Assembly: GCF_003612015.1 (NCBI RefSeq)
Contig: NZ_RARB01000006.1
Span: 5,263 to 69,262 of the forward strand
Reading direction: 5' to 3'
Length of the DNA: 64,000 nucleotides
From: Pantoea piersonii
Lineage (GTDB): Bacteria > Pseudomonadota > Gammaproteobacteria > Enterobacterales > Enterobacteriaceae
Below are positions 1 to 10,373 of the stretch, one piece after another. The position numbers and the translations under genes were made by a program. Within the stretch, counting starts at the first letter, position 1. Every line of letters starts with the position of its first letter. The notes below the pieces were generated by a model. The model saw only the letters and a program-made list of their open reading frames with translations, was not told the origin of the DNA and ran no database searches.

Positions 1-344
1 CTGCGTGTGCATCTGCTGCAGAACTGGTTCGGCTACAGCGATCCAGCGATGGAGGAAGCGCTGTACGAAACCACGATCCTGCGCCAGTTTGCCGGGCTGC
101 ACCTGGAGCGCATCCCCGACGAAACCACCATTCTCAACTTCCGCCGCTTGCTGGAGAAACACGAGCTGGCGGCCGGCATCCTCGCTGTCATCAATGGCTC
201 TGGGCGACCGCGGCCTGTCGCTGCGCCAGGGCACCATCGTCGATGCAACGCTGATCAATGCGCCCAGTTCGACCAAGAACAAGGACGGCAAGCGCGACCC
301 GGAAATGCACCAGACCAAGAAGGGAAACCAGTATTATTTCGGCA
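1..344 (+). pseudogene. IS5-family transposase remnant (partial, frameshifted)
   Basis: The sequence enters the window already inside a transposase reading frame (frame of base 1) and encodes the N-terminal half of an IS5-family protein, including [19 protein letters not shown] and [18 protein letters not shown]. Around 190-205 the frame shifts, and the continuation [19 protein letters not shown] followed by [20 protein letters not shown] is read in the second frame. Homology stops at about 344 in the middle of the conserved 'KKGNQYYFG' region, so the catalytic C-terminal half is missing. It is related to, but clearly different from, the intact IS5 transposase at 925-1905. It cannot make a functional transposase. 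Confidence 0.85.
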
Positions 345-777
345 GTGCGACCTGAAAGTCGCATGGGTTTCTGTTCCGCAGGTTAACGCCCGACGGAACC
401 GACTGTTCCACCACTCGTTCCCTACCCAGACAGGCGTGGCCGGTAACAGCCGGGTCTGAAGCTCTGGGGACAATGTAACCGCCGATATTTCGGTAGGTCG
501 AACCGCGAGGCCAGACTGAATCTGCCAGCATCAAGGCGGAGAGGCGCCAGGGATGAACAGGTACCCGCCAACTGCACGGGGGTGATGGTGCTCGCTTGGC
601 GACTGGCTTCTTGCTGGAGGTTAGAGATTGCTTCGGCAATTGCCTTGGTCTGAGCCACATAGCTGCCGGATAGGTTGGCAATCACAATGCAGCAACGCGG
701 TAACTCCAGAGCGGCGCTCATCAGGCAGCTGAGTGTGTAGGTGCTCACGGTAGCCAGCGTACCGCCGCCGATGACAG
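345..777 (+). other. Probable 5' fragment of a group II intron
   Basis: Transposase homology ends exactly where a GTGCG pentamer starts (345-349), matching the GUGYG 5' consensus of bacterial group II introns. It is followed by a perfect hairpin GCGAC-CTGAAA-GTCGC (347-362) and a GC-rich stretch without a convincing reading frame, as expected of the structured domain I RNA. The fragment ends at the left terminal repeat of IS5 (778), before any reverse transcriptase/maturase gene. The assignment rests on position, the 5' motif and lack of coding potential; an uncharacterised non-coding remnant is the alternative. Confidence 0.5.
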
Positions 778-1973
<1,196 letters not shown>

Positions 1974-2027
1974 CTTACTCAACACGGCCTTGTTTTTGAA
2001 AGATGCCGAATCTTGGCAAGAGGCGTA

Positions 2028-2074
2028 TTACAGCCTATAGTCTGTTAATGAGTATTACAGCTTATCTGCTGTAA
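2028..2074. promoter_or_regulatory. Two palindromic operators upstream of hipB-like gene
   Basis: A perfect inverted repeat TTACAGC-6 nt-GCTGTAA lies at 2055-2074. An imperfect copy TTACAGC-7 nt-CTGTTAA lies at 2028-2048, 27 bp upstream. Tandem palindromes shortly before an antitoxin-type HTH gene are the usual arrangement for autorepression. Binding by the downstream protein is inferred from position only. Confidence 0.55.
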
Positions 2075-2119
2075 ATCCATTCGTTGTGCTTGTTAACCCG
2101 TCGATACGGAAGATCACTT

Positions 2120-2419
2120 ATGAACACTCAATACGCTTTGAAGACCTTGAATCAGTTGCGTCCTGTTTTAATCGGCTTTCGCAAAGCCAATGGACTGACG
2201 CAAAGAGATGTTTCTGAACGTTTGGGTGTAACACAGCAAACTTATGCCCGACTGGAGGCCAACCCTGCAAGTGTGGGTTTTGAGCGTTTGTTTAGAGTGT
2301 TCAGCGTCCTTGGAGTGGAGATCGTACTTTCATCCAGGGAACCATTGTCAGATGCAAAGCCCGAATACGGAGCTTTGCACAATGATTCTTCACTTCCAGC
2401 CAGGCGGGAGAAATGGTGA
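2120..2419 (+). CDS. HipB-like XRE-family antitoxin/repressor, without a HipA partner
   Basis: A 99-residue DNA-binding protein of the HipB/XRE type. The helix-turn-helix is at about residues 18-65 (RKANGLTQRDVSERLGVTQQ and YARLEANP), the standard Cro/C1 fold. The ATG at 2120 is chosen because the helix-turn-helix follows directly; the longer frame from 2084 has no added homology. HipB proteins normally neutralise the kinase HipA encoded just downstream, but no HipA reading frame follows; an AT-rich non-coding stretch does. It is therefore a solitary repressor or the remnant of a broken toxin-antitoxin pair. It sits between IS5 and the OLD nuclease gene, in the mobile edge of the metal island. 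Confidence 0.8.
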   Translation: MNTQYALKTLNQLRPVLIGFRKANGLTQRDVSERLGVTQQTYARLEANPASVGFERLFRVFSVLGVEIVLSSREPLSDAKPEYGALHNDSSLPARREKW

Positions 2420-2981
2420 CGCCATGCGCTTCCCGGTCTAATTGTCTGCAGCAATATTAACCCCTTAGCGGCCTGAAGTATCAGGTTGCTATGAAGCCTT
2501 TCGTTTCTTCTGTTATGTTAAATACACCAGTTTGAGCTGTTTCGGACAACCATAAATTATCTCTTCACTCTTAAATGAAAATTTTATGTCGATCACATTA
2601 TCGATGAATTTAGGAAATAATCCGTAAATGAAAATCTATCTACCTTTAAATTTATCAATGTCCGTACGACATAATTAATATCAAAGAATGTGTATTATTA
2701 TCATTTAAGTCATAAAAGCCATGAGTCAGTTCCAAAAAATATAATGAGCATTGAAATTATTACCCATCATTCTGGAGTTTTAACTTAGCCATGTATCGAA
2801 CCACAAGTTGGCTTCCGGTGTTTTGAGGAGCAGTAAAGTTCAGAAAGCGCGACCAGATCATAATCCAGAAATGTCGTTAAGATATTCTCAATAACGGTTA
2901 TCCCTGCATGCTGGCAGGCATTTGAAAATATATTTTGTATTCAGGTTGCAGCAAAACGCTTTCTTACACACAGGACTTCAT
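2420..2981. other. AT-rich non-coding stretch before the OLD-family gene
   Basis: About 560 bases without a plausible gene, much richer in A and T than the flanks. It must hold the promoter of the nuclease gene; AGGA at 2972-2975 is its ribosome binding site. I see no clear terminator, tRNA or repeat. Its AT content and the broken hipBA pair fit an acquired region. Confidence 0.5.
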
Positions 2982-4808
2982 ATGCGGCTCAAAAAATTAA
3001 AACTGAAAAACTTCAGAGGCTACAGAAACTCTACTGAAATCATTATTGATGAAGGCATGACGGGCATTGTTGGTCGTAATGACTTTGGGAAATCAACGCT
3101 TCTGGAAGCGCTGGCTATTTTTTTTGAAACAGAAGGAATGAAGGCTGACAAGAATGACATGAACTGTTTCAGCCTGAGAGAAGGGGAGGGCCGTTTTGAA
3201 ATAGCCTGTGAATTCGATGATCTGCCCGATTTTATCATGATCGACGACAGGGTGCAGACCACGCTCGCCTCAGAACATCTGCTGAATGAAGACGGCAATT
3301 TTGAAATCGTCAAAACGTTTAAAGCAACGACCTCAGGAAAACCGGAGCAGACCTGCATCCGCTGCATCCACCCGGATGAGGAGCCCCTGAGAAATTTACT
3401 GGGCATGAAAATTTCCGAACTCAAGGCGGTGGGAAAAGAAGTTGAAAAAAATGTGGCGGATAAACGCACCGCATCGTTATGGCGTCAGGCCATCAGGGAA
3501 GCCGCCGCTCCCTATACCTGTTCGGAAATGTTGCTGGATGTCGATAAAGAGTTTGGAACCGACACAAAATCATTATGGGGTAAGATCCTCGATTTGCTGC
3601 CCACGTATGCGATTTTCAAAGCCGACAGGGAAAGCAGCGACGGGGATTCAGAAGCTAAAAACCCCTTACAGCAGGCCGTAAAAGACGCTCAGGCGGCGCT
3701 GCAGGACAAAATTACAGCGCTGGAAAATGAGATCCAGGACAGCGTACTGGATGTCGCACAGAGAACGCTGGATAAATTACGTGAAATGGCCCCCGAACTC
3801 GCCAGTGAACTGACTCCACGATTTAAGGAAAAACCCAAGTGGACCTTCAATTTCACCCTGGACGGGGAAAATGGCATCCCCATCAATAAGCGCGGCAGCG
3901 GGATAAGGAGGCTTATCCTGTTGAATTTTTTCCGGGCTGAGGCTGAAAAGAATGTCGCGGGGACGCCCAGAAACATGATTTATGCCATCGAAGAGCCTGA
4001 AACGTCACAGCATCCAAACTATCAGATGATGCTGATGAAAGCGTTGCTGGCACTGGCAGGCCAGCCGCACCGTCAGATTATCGTCACCACCCATGTCCCG
4101 GCGCTGGCCGGATTGATCCCTGTCGAAGGTGTACGTTATGTCACCCGAAATGAGGCGGGTGAACCCGTAGTAAAAATGCCGGATGACGCTGTGCTGAAGG
4201 AAGCCACTGAAAGCCTGGGGGTGCTACCAGAGACCGGTATGGAAAGGGCGAAGGGGATTGTTCTGGTAGAGGGAAAGTCGGATGTCACTTTCCTGAGGCA
4301 TGCGGCCAGTTCATTAAAACAGTCAGGTGTGCTGCCAGCCTCTCTGGAGGACGTGAAAATAGTGCCAGTCCTCATAGGAGGGTGTGGCAGCGTCAAACAC
4401 TGGGTTACATTGAATCTGGCCAACGATCTGGGGCTTCCCTGGTGCGTTTTTCTGGACTCCGATATTGGGGGAGACCCTGCACAGGTTATGTCCATTCAGA
4501 AACGTAAAAGAGAAGTGGAGGATGCCGGTAAGGTATTCTTCGCCACGCGTAAACGTGAAATAGAGAACTATCTCTGCCCGGATCTGATCGAAGAAATGAC
4601 CGGTGTAGCCGTCACGTTTACGGACACCTGTGATGCTAAAAAAATAATTGGCCGGGCGGTGGGAATGAAGCCCGATAATGTGCTTGATAAATTCTGGCCC
4701 CGGATGACAGCGGAAAGAATCATCTCAAGATCAACCTATCATGACGGAATGCAGGAAAGGATTGAGCTGGTTGAGATCCTGAGCGATATTGTTGCCATGA
4801 CGAGATAA
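2982..4808 (+). CDS. OLD-family ATP-dependent endonuclease (AAA ATPase + TOPRIM)
   Basis: A 608-residue protein with an N-terminal ABC/SMC-type ATPase and a C-terminal TOPRIM nuclease domain, the architecture of OLD (overcoming lysogenization defect) nucleases. Visible motifs are Walker A GRNDFGKST at residues 31-39, a signature-like NKRGSGIRRL near 305, Walker B with catalytic Glu in YAIEEPETSQHP near 335, and an H-loop IVTTHVPAL near 370. The TOPRIM motifs are VLVEGKSDVTFL near 425 and FLDSD near 490. The ATG at 2982 has AGGA 6 bases upstream; the longer frame from 2922 adds no homology. No UvrD-like helicase (GajB) or other partner is adjacent, so it resembles stand-alone class 1 OLD proteins, some of which block phages. 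Its exact target is unknown. Confidence 0.85.
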   Translation: MRLKKLKLKNFRGYRNSTEIIIDEGMTGIVGRNDFGKSTLLEALAIFFETEGMKADKNDMNCFSLREGEGRFEIACEFDDLPDFIMIDDRVQTTLASEHLLNEDGNFEIVKTFKATTSGKPEQTCIRCIHPDEEPLRNLLGMKISELKAVGKEVEKNVADKRTASLWRQAIREAAAPYTCSEMLLDVDKEFGTDTKSLWGKILDLLPTYAIFKADRESSDGDSEAKNPLQQAVKDAQAALQDKITALENEIQDSVLDVAQRTLDKLREMAPELASELTPRFKEKPKWTFNFTLDGENGIPINKRGSGIRRLILLNFFRAEAEKNVAGTPRNMIYAIEEPETSQHPNYQMMLMKALLALAGQPHRQIIVTTHVPALAGLIPVEGVRYVTRNEAGEPVVKMPDDAVLKEATESLGVLPETGMERAKGIVLVEGKSDVTFLRHAASSLKQSGVLPASLEDVKIVPVLIGGCGSVKHWVTLNLANDLGLPWCVFLDSDIGGDPAQVMSIQKRKREVEDAGKVFFATRKREIENYLCPDLIEEMTGVAVTFTDTCDAKKIIGRAVGMKPDNVLDKFWPRMTAERIISRSTYHDGMQERIELVEILSDIVAMTR

Positions 4809-4837
4809 TGTGTAAAAATTATCGCTGCTGCATATAT

Positions 4838-4861
4838 TCCGGTCCACAGCAAAGGACCGGA
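4838..4861. other. Stem-loop after OLD-family gene
   Basis: Perfect 8-bp inverted repeat TCCGGTCC-8 nt-GGACCGGA just 30 bases after the nuclease stop codon. It has no T-run of its own but lies directly before the A/T-flanked terminator at 4875-4898. It may stabilise the mRNA end or help termination. Confidence 0.5.
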
Positions 4862-4874
4862 GTATAGTATATAA

Positions 4875-4898
4875 AAAACCCGAAATTAATCGGGTTTT
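4875..4898. terminator. Bidirectional rho-independent terminator
   Basis: Inverted repeat AAAACCCG-8 nt-CGGGTTTT with A-rich and T-rich flanks on both sides. It can end transcription of the OLD gene (plus) and of the DUF305 gene (minus), which converge here. Confidence 0.85.
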
Positions 4899-4974
4899 AA
4901 TTATTTAACGTTTAACAGGCTCCCGTGCCCGGGAGTGAATTAAAATTACGCTTATTATGGCGTTTTTGCAATCT

Positions 4975-5325
4975 TTATTTTTGACTGCCAAGCCATTTAT
5001 TCATCTGCTCGATTTCACCTTTCTGAGCTTTAATGATGTCCTGCGCAAGCTTTCTCATTTCGGGATCTTTTCCGTATTTAAGTTCGGTCTCAGCCATTGC
5101 TATTGCTCCTTCATGGTGTGCGATCATACCTTTTGCAAAGGCCTTATCGGGATCGGGCTCATTAACGGCGGCCATCATTTTGTCATGCATGTCTTTCATG
5201 CCAGCCATATATTCCTGTGACGATGCCGATGAGTGCATATCTGACATTTTCATTTCCGAATGTTCAGCAGAAATGGCTGGCAGGGATAACATTAATATTA
5301 CAAAAAGGGTGTTTTTGATTTTCAT
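4975..5325 (-). CDS. Periplasmic DUF305 protein (CopM-like metal binder)
   Basis: A 116-residue secreted protein with an N-terminal signal peptide (MKIKNTLFVILMLSLPAISA) and a DUF305 domain. Typical of DUF305 are the histidine/methionine motifs: MKMSDMH, YMAGMKDMHDKMMAA and the signature KGMIAHHEGAIAMAE. DUF305 proteins belong to the ferritin-like superfamily and several bind copper or silver in the periplasm. AAGGA lies 8 bases before the ATG. It is the outermost gene of the metal island, downstream of and parallel to silE. A role as an extra periplasmic Ag/Cu scavenger is inferred from the motifs and context. Confidence 0.85.
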   Translation of the reverse strand: MKIKNTLFVILMLSLPAISAEHSEMKMSDMHSSASSQEYMAGMKDMHDKMMAAVNEPDPDKAFAKGMIAHHEGAIAMAETELKYGKDPEMRKLAQDIIKAQKGEIEQMNKWLGSQK

Positions 5326-5381
5326 TTAATAAATCCTTTTCAGGTAGGTACCGGTTAATTGTAGCTGAGTCAGATAAAAAA

Positions 5382-5397
5382 GCCCCCTGACGGGGGC
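5382..5397 (-). terminator. Terminator after silE
   Basis: Hairpin GCCCCC-TGAC-GGGGGC. On the minus strand it is followed by a run of T residues (the A-run at 5375-5380 on the plus strand), ending the silE transcript before the DUF305 gene. Confidence 0.8.
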
Positions 5398-5472
5398 AAA
5401 AATCTCACAACATATCCGGTTAAGGAATAATCTATCAAGGAAAGGGTAAAAGCACGGATACTACAGTCGCAT

Positions 5473-5904
5473 TCAGCCTGCATTGATCATGCGGCGGTGC
5501 GCTTCGGCCATGGCCTGATGTGGGCCGGATTGCCCGTTATTCATGAATTCATGGGCAACCGCTGCTCTTTCATGCTCATTCATCGCCGTGTAAGATGTTG
5601 ACGGGACGGTCGTGGATACTGTGTTATTTCCCATCATCTTCTGATGACTTTCCACCATTTTCTGGTGCGCATCCGCCGAGCCGTTCGTCATGGTTTCATG
5701 AGCAATAATGGCCTGTTCATGCTGGTCCATACCGGTCATACGAGGAGCAGTCCCCTGGATCCCGACAGGAGCCGCAGCAGACTGCATCTGGTGAGCAGGA
5801 GCCTGTGCATTGTTGACGCGATCATGGATATTCACGGTTTCAGTGGCCCAGGACGATGTAATTAAACCAAAGCCCAGCAAAGATGCTAATACGATATTTT
5901 TCAT
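5473..5904 (-). CDS. silE: SilE, periplasmic silver-binding protein
   Basis: A 143-residue precursor, the known SilE length, starting MKNIVLASLLGFGLITSSWA (signal peptide). The mature part is a disordered chain rich in His and Met with repeats of the type H-x(n)-M and M-x2-H: NAQAPAHQMQSAA, AHETMTNGSADAHQKM, AHEFMNNGQSGPHQAM. These bind several Ag+ ions in the periplasm and buffer free silver. The start at 5904 gives the signal peptide; the 39 extra codons of the longer frame reach back towards the promoter. A SilR-type palindrome lies 220 bp upstream (6124-6141). Closely related proteins occur at 19222-19671 and 26321-26755. Confidence 0.95.
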   Translation of the reverse strand: MKNIVLASLLGFGLITSSWATETVNIHDRVNNAQAPAHQMQSAAAPVGIQGTAPRMTGMDQHEQAIIAHETMTNGSADAHQKMVESHQKMMGNNTVSTTVPSTSYTAMNEHERAAVAHEFMNNGQSGPHQAMAEAHRRMINAG

Positions 5905-6123
5905 GATAACTCTCCATTTCTGAATTAGTGATGTCCGGGGAAGTACAACCGGTGTTTTCAGTTCCATAACTGAAACAGGTTCGGCAGCGTTTATTTCTCC
6001 GGGAGAAGGCTGGATATTCATTTCCTGGCGTACTCTGACGCCGGGTATTGATGAAGCAATCCAGCCTTCCTGATAAGTTGCACTAATTATATCGAATGGC
6101 TTCTGTTTGCTGCATGACAGGCT

Positions 6124-6141
6124 AATGACATCTTTGTCATT
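6124..6141. promoter_or_regulatory. SilR/CusR-type operator upstream of silE
   Basis: Palindrome AATGACAT-CT-TTGTCATT, almost identical to the operator before silC (8373-8390) and to the CusR box consensus of E. coli. It lies between silS and silE, so silE has its own silver-responsive promoter. Binding is inferred from the match. Confidence 0.8.
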
Positions 6142-6154
6142 TAAATCTTTATTC

Positions 6155-7630
6155 TCAGCATTGGATTTCCGGGATCATTTTCTCCAGTCTGGGCACGGAT
6201 AAGATAAAACGCGTGGAGCGTACGTCCGATTCCACCCGCACTCTTCCGTGATGTGCTTCCACGATTGACTTTACAATCGCAAGGCCGATGCCGCTGCCTT
6301 CTCCTTTTCGTTGTCTGGACGGATCCACCCGATAAAAACGGTCAAAAAGCCTTAATAAATGTTCTTCAGGGATTGGTTTCCCCGGATTTTCAATCACAAG
6401 GTCAAAAAAACTCTCCTGCTCTCTTATTGAGACGGTGATGGCCTGTCCCTCCGGGGTATAACGCAGGGCATTGGATAACAGATTATTGATCGCTCTTCTG
6501 AACATTTGTGGATCTCCCTCAACCAGGCAGGGCATTCCGTTAAATTTGAGCGTGATATTGCGTTCTTCGGCCCAGGCTTCGAAAAACTCGAAGACTTTCA
6601 TGACTTCTGCTCTGAGGTCAAACCGGACCCTGTCAGGTATCAGCTGATTATTGTCCGCCTGCGCCAGAAACAGCATGTCGCTGACCATTTTGGTCATCCG
6701 GTTATACTCTTCAAGACTGGAGTAGAGGACATCCTCAAGTTCCTTCTGGGTTCGATCCTGACTCAGTGCGATTTCAGTCTGCGTCACCAGATTGGTGATG
6801 GGCGTTCTGATCTCGTGCGCGATATCGGCAGAGAAATTGGCCTGGCGGGTAAAGACATCCTCAATCTTTCCAATCATATGATTGAACGAGATAACCAGCT
6901 GCTCCAGCTCAATGGGAACGCGTGTCGGTTCCAGCCGCGCATCAAGATTCTCGGAGGTGATGTTTTTAATGGCATTGCTGACATTACGAAGGGGCAGGTG
7001 CCCCTGACGGACAGCGATGCGAATGATCAGAACAATCAGCAGGCTTATCACGACGGCGATCGCAATCAGATTTTTTTTCAGCGCATCGAGGTAATGGAGA
7101 TGGAAATTAATGGAGAGGCCAGTCAGCATGACATAGTTCTGCTGTTTGCCCTGAAATATCGCCTGGCCAGAGGAGGCGATAATCCGGTATGTTTCCATCT
7201 TCATTTCAGACCCGGTATCCATCGGTCTCGCAGGATCCTCCACCGTCCAGAGAAAGACATCCCGTGCGCGGCTGTGCTCGCTAAAATCTGCGGAATTCAC
7301 GGCCGGGCGTAGTGCCGCCCCCTGCGCTGAACTAAAGAGCACTTCCCCCCTGGGATTGAGGAGCAAAAGGGCAACGTTGCGGTAGCTGGCAATCGACTCC
7401 TTTATTTTGCTTACTTTTTTTTCATCCGGATCCACCGGGGACTGCAGTATACGGTTCAGGGTAGTGCTGATTTGTTGAAGATCGCTGACATCCTGCTCGG
7501 CAAAATGATTTTCAACAGAATGCAGCATAAACCAGGTGAAGGCGATAAAAGCCAGTATCGTGGACAGGCTGATAAAAAAGGTCAGCCGCAGGGCGAGTGA
7601 GAAAGGGCGCCTGGAAGGTTTGCTATGCAT
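6155..7630 (-). CDS. silS: SilS, sensor histidine kinase for silver/copper
   Basis: A 491-residue inner-membrane sensor of the CusS type. It has a TM helix at about 14-36, a periplasmic sensor domain, a second TM helix at about 187-206, HAMP, then the H-box [14 protein letters not shown] with phospho-acceptor His272. The N-box [14 protein letters not shown] and G-box [11 protein letters not shown] form the ATPase domain. It detects periplasmic Ag+ and phosphorylates SilR. The gene overlaps the end of silR by 8 bp, so the two are translationally coupled. A usual full length and intact motifs suggest it works. Confidence 0.95.
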   Translation of the reverse strand: MHSKPSRRPFSLALRLTFFISLSTILAFIAFTWFMLHSVENHFAEQDVSDLQQISTTLNRILQSPVDPDEKKVSKIKESIASYRNVALLLLNPRGEVLFSSAQGAALRPAVNSADFSEHSRARDVFLWTVEDPARPMDTGSEMKMETYRIIASSGQAIFQGKQQNYVMLTGLSINFHLHYLDALKKNLIAIAVVISLLIVLIIRIAVRQGHLPLRNVSNAIKNITSENLDARLEPTRVPIELEQLVISFNHMIGKIEDVFTRQANFSADIAHEIRTPITNLVTQTEIALSQDRTQKELEDVLYSSLEEYNRMTKMVSDMLFLAQADNNQLIPDRVRFDLRAEVMKVFEFFEAWAEERNITLKFNGMPCLVEGDPQMFRRAINNLLSNALRYTPEGQAITVSIREQESFFDLVIENPGKPIPEEHLLRLFDRFYRVDPSRQRKGEGSGIGLAIVKSIVEAHHGRVRVESDVRSTRFILSVPRLEKMIPEIQC

Positions 7631-8303
7631 CCGGGGCCTCCAGCATATAGCCCACGCCCCGGACAGTCTGGATCAGCTTTGTCCCGTAATCGTTGTCTAT
7701 TTTAGCGCGGAGTCGCTTTACGGCGACATCAATCGCGTTAGTGTCGCTGTCAAAATTCATGTCCCAGACCTGAGAGGCAATCAGGGAGCGGGGAAGAACC
7801 TCGCCCTGATGCCGAATGAAAAATTCCAGCAGGCTGAACTCTTTACTGGTGAGCACAATGCGGTTTCCGGCGCGACTGACTTTTCTGGATACGAGATCCA
7901 TCGAGAGATCAGCCACCTTCAACTGGCTTTCCGTGATCATCGTGTTTCCCCGCCTCAGAAGGGTTCTCACCCGGGCCAGCAGTTCGGCAAACGCAAAGGG
8001 TTTAACCAGATAATCGTCCGCACCCAGTTCCAGTCCTTTGACCCTGTGTTCGATCGTGCCGAGGGCCGTCAGCAGTAAGACCGGCATACCCTTTCCGGCA
8101 GTGCGCAGCATGCGGATGATATCCCAGCCGTTCACATCAGGCAGCATGATGTCCAGAATGACTAAATCATACTCGGCTGTCATGGCGAGATGATATCCGG
8201 TAAGACCATTATCAGCGTGATCCACTACGAACCCTGCCTCTGTAAGCCCTTTGCTGAGATATTCACCTGTTTTAATTTCGTCTTCGACGATCAATATTTT
8301 CAT
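7623..8303 (-). CDS. silR: SilR, response regulator
   Basis: A 226-residue OmpR/PhoB-type regulator. The receiver domain (about 1-120) has the acidic pair EDE, phospho-acceptor Asp51 in VILDIMLPD, and the Lys of [16 protein letters not shown]-terminal winged helix ends in [13 protein letters not shown] and VRGVGYMLE. Activated by SilS, it switches on silCFBA and silE through palindromes at 8373-8390 and 6124-6141. It is divergent from silC, with 189 bp between the genes. Confidence 0.95.
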   Translation of the reverse strand: MKILIVEDEIKTGEYLSKGLTEAGFVVDHADNGLTGYHLAMTAEYDLVILDIMLPDVNGWDIIRMLRTAGKGMPVLLLTALGTIEHRVKGLELGADDYLVKPFAFAELLARVRTLLRRGNTMITESQLKVADLSMDLVSRKVSRAGNRIVLTSKEFSLLEFFIRHQGEVLPRSLIASQVWDMNFDSDTNAIDVAVKRLRAKIDNDYGTKLIQTVRGVGYMLEAPDA

Positions 8304-8372
8304 CTTGCTCCCCGGCTGGCTGCTAAGGTCATTCTATTGCGCCCACGATCGTTATCAACGGATTACAGCAAA

Positions 8373-8390
8373 AATGACAACATTGTCATT
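8373..8390. promoter_or_regulatory. SilR/CusR-type operator in the silR-silC interval
   Basis: Perfect palindrome AATGACAA-CA-TTGTCATT midway between the divergent silR and silC genes. It matches the CusR box of the homologous chromosomal cus system and probably serves both promoters. Confidence 0.85.
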
Positions 8391-8492
8391 ATCCTGTCAC
8401 CCGCCAAACAGAGAGCGTTCGGTAAAGTACCCCTATCAATACTCTGGACTTCATTTGAACCATTTACCAGGTCTGCCTGGACGAGAAGCGTT

Positions 8493-9878
8493 ATGTTCAA
8501 ATTAAAATTACTCAGCATTAGCACGATATTCATCCTGGCCGGTTGTGTCTCTCTGGCTCCTGAATATCAGCGCCCGGCAGCACCGGTACCCCAGCAGTTT
8601 TCACTGTCCCGAAACAGCCTGACGCCAGCAGTGAATGGTTATCAGGATACGGGCTGGCGTAACTTTTTTGTCGATCCCCAGGTTACACGGCTGATTACTG
8701 AAGCCCTGAATAATAACCGTGATTTGAGAATGGCTGCCCTGAAGGTTGAAGAGGCCCGGGCCCAGTTCAACGTCACGGATGCAGATCGTTATCCCCAGTT
8801 GAATGCCTCATCCGGGATCACATACAGCGGTGGCCTGAAAGGCGACAAGCCGACCACACAGGAGTACGACGCGGGTCTGGAACTCAGCTATGAGCTCGAT
8901 TTTTTCGGCAAACTTAAGAACATGAGTGACGCTGATCGCCAGAACTACTTTGCCAGCGAAGAAGCCCGTCGGGCCGTACACATCCTGCTGGTATCCAACG
9001 TTTCACAAAGCTATTTCAGCCAGCAACTGGCGTACGAACAACTCCGTATTGCGCGGGAAACGCTGAAAAATTATCAACAGTCCTATGCTTTCGTTGAGCA
9101 GCAGCTCGTGACCGGGAGTACGAACGTTCTGGCGCTTGAACAGGCGAGAGGACAAATCGAAAGTACCCGCGCCGAAATAGCCAAACGAGAAGGCGATCTG
9201 GCTCAGGCAAACAATGCCCTGCAACTGGTGCTGGGAACGTACCGCGCACTTCCGTCAGAAAAAGGGATGAAAGGCGGGGAGATAGCACCAGTAAAATTGC
9301 CACCAAATCTGTCTTCACAAATTTTGCTGCAGCGACCGGATATTATGGAAGCGGAATATCAGCTGAAAGCGGCTGATGCCAATATTGGCGCAGCGCGAGC
9401 GGCCTTTTTCCCCTCCATTACCCTGACCAGTGGTCTTTCCGCAAGCAGTACGGAGCTGTCCAGCCTGTTTACGTCAGGAAGTGGAATGTGGAATTTTATC
9501 CCTAAAATTGAAATTCCTATATTTAATGCTGGCAGGAATAAAGCCAATCTGAAGCTGGCTGAAATTCGCCAGCAACAGTCGGTGGTTAATTACGAACAAA
9601 AAATTCAGTCAGCCTTTAAGGATGTTTCCGACACGCTTGCGCTGCGCGACAGCCTTAGCCAGCAACTTGAGTCACAGCAGCGTTATCTTGATTCACTTCA
9701 GATAACTCTCCAGCGTGCCAGAGGATTGTATGCAAGTGGTGCTGTCAGTTACATCGAAGTGCTGGATGCAGAACGTTCCCTCTTCGCTACGCAGCAAACC
9801 ATTCTCGATCTTACCTATTCCCGACAGGTTAACGAAATTAATCTGTTTACCGCGCTGGGTGGCGGTTGGGTAGAGTAA
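8493..9878 (+). CDS. silC: SilC, outer-membrane channel of the Ag+/Cu+ efflux pump
   Basis: A 461-residue TolC-family factor, the size of CusC. It starts MFKLKLLSISTIFILAGC, a lipoprotein signal with lipobox LAGC (acylated Cys18). Two repeated outer-membrane-efflux domains follow, with long amphipathic helices (for example LTFALEQARGQIESTRAEIA-like stretches near residue 220). The trimer forms the exit duct joined by SilB to SilA. The ATG at 8493 gives a proper lipoprotein signal, whereas the longer frame from 8190 runs into silR. It is the first gene of silCFBA. Confidence 0.95.
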   Translation: MFKLKLLSISTIFILAGCVSLAPEYQRPAAPVPQQFSLSRNSLTPAVNGYQDTGWRNFFVDPQVTRLITEALNNNRDLRMAALKVEEARAQFNVTDADRYPQLNASSGITYSGGLKGDKPTTQEYDAGLELSYELDFFGKLKNMSDADRQNYFASEEARRAVHILLVSNVSQSYFSQQLAYEQLRIARETLKNYQQSYAFVEQQLVTGSTNVLALEQARGQIESTRAEIAKREGDLAQANNALQLVLGTYRALPSEKGMKGGEIAPVKLPPNLSSQILLQRPDIMEAEYQLKAADANIGAARAAFFPSITLTSGLSASSTELSSLFTSGSGMWNFIPKIEIPIFNAGRNKANLKLAEIRQQQSVVNYEQKIQSAFKDVSDTLALRDSLSQQLESQQRYLDSLQITLQRARGLYASGAVSYIEVLDAERSLFATQQTILDLTYSRQVNEINLFTALGGGWVE

Positions 9879-9906
9879 ATTTATTTAATTAATCAGGAAA
9901 TTAAAA

Positions 9907-10260
9907 ATGCGTAATTCACTTAAAGCCGTTTTATTTGGTGCCTTCTCTGTCATGTTCTCTGCCGGTCTTCATGCTGAAACACATCAGCATGGCGATATGA
10001 ATGCTGCCAGTGATGCTTCGGTACAGCAGGTTATCAAGGGCACCGGTGTCGTTAAAGACATTGATATGAATAGTAAAAAAATCACCATTTCGCACGAAGC
10101 AATCCCTGCGGTGGGCTGGCCTGCAATGACCATGCGCTTCACTTTTGTTAATGCAGACGACGCTATCAATGCCCTGAAAACCGGCAACCATGTCGATTTC
10201 TCGTTTATTCAGCAGGGCAATATCTCCTTACTCAAAAGCATTAACGTGACGCAATCCTGA
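9907..10260 (+). CDS. silF: SilF, periplasmic Ag+/Cu+ metallochaperone
   Basis: A 117-residue CusF-type protein with a signal peptide (to about residue 23). The metal site is visible: His63, then Trp71, Met74 and Met76 in GWPAMTMRF. The spacing equals that of the CusF His-Trp-Met-Met site, where the tryptophan caps the metal by cation-pi contact. It hands metal to SilB/SilA. It lies 28 bp after silC. Confidence 0.93.
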   Translation: MRNSLKAVLFGAFSVMFSAGLHAETHQHGDMNAASDASVQQVIKGTGVVKDIDMNSKKITISHEAIPAVGWPAMTMRFTFVNADDAINALKTGNHVDFSFIQQGNISLLKSINVTQS

Positions 10261-10373
10261 TTAACAGTCCGGAGCGAATACATCCAGTGCGCCTGAACAT
10301 TCATTAAGGGATTACTGTGAATGAATGATCGGGCGCATATGCCAGGTGTTTTGATTTTTCAGCGAGAAATTGT

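Noticed and set aside
2922..2981. Longer N-terminus for the OLD-family protein
   Set aside because: The conserved start MRLKKLKLKNFRGY is preceded by its own AGGA, and the extra 20 residues show no family similarity.
2982..4808. Gabija (GajA/GajB) or PARIS system
   Set aside because: The ATPase and TOPRIM are fused and no UvrD-like helicase or second gene lies next to it; only a terminator follows.
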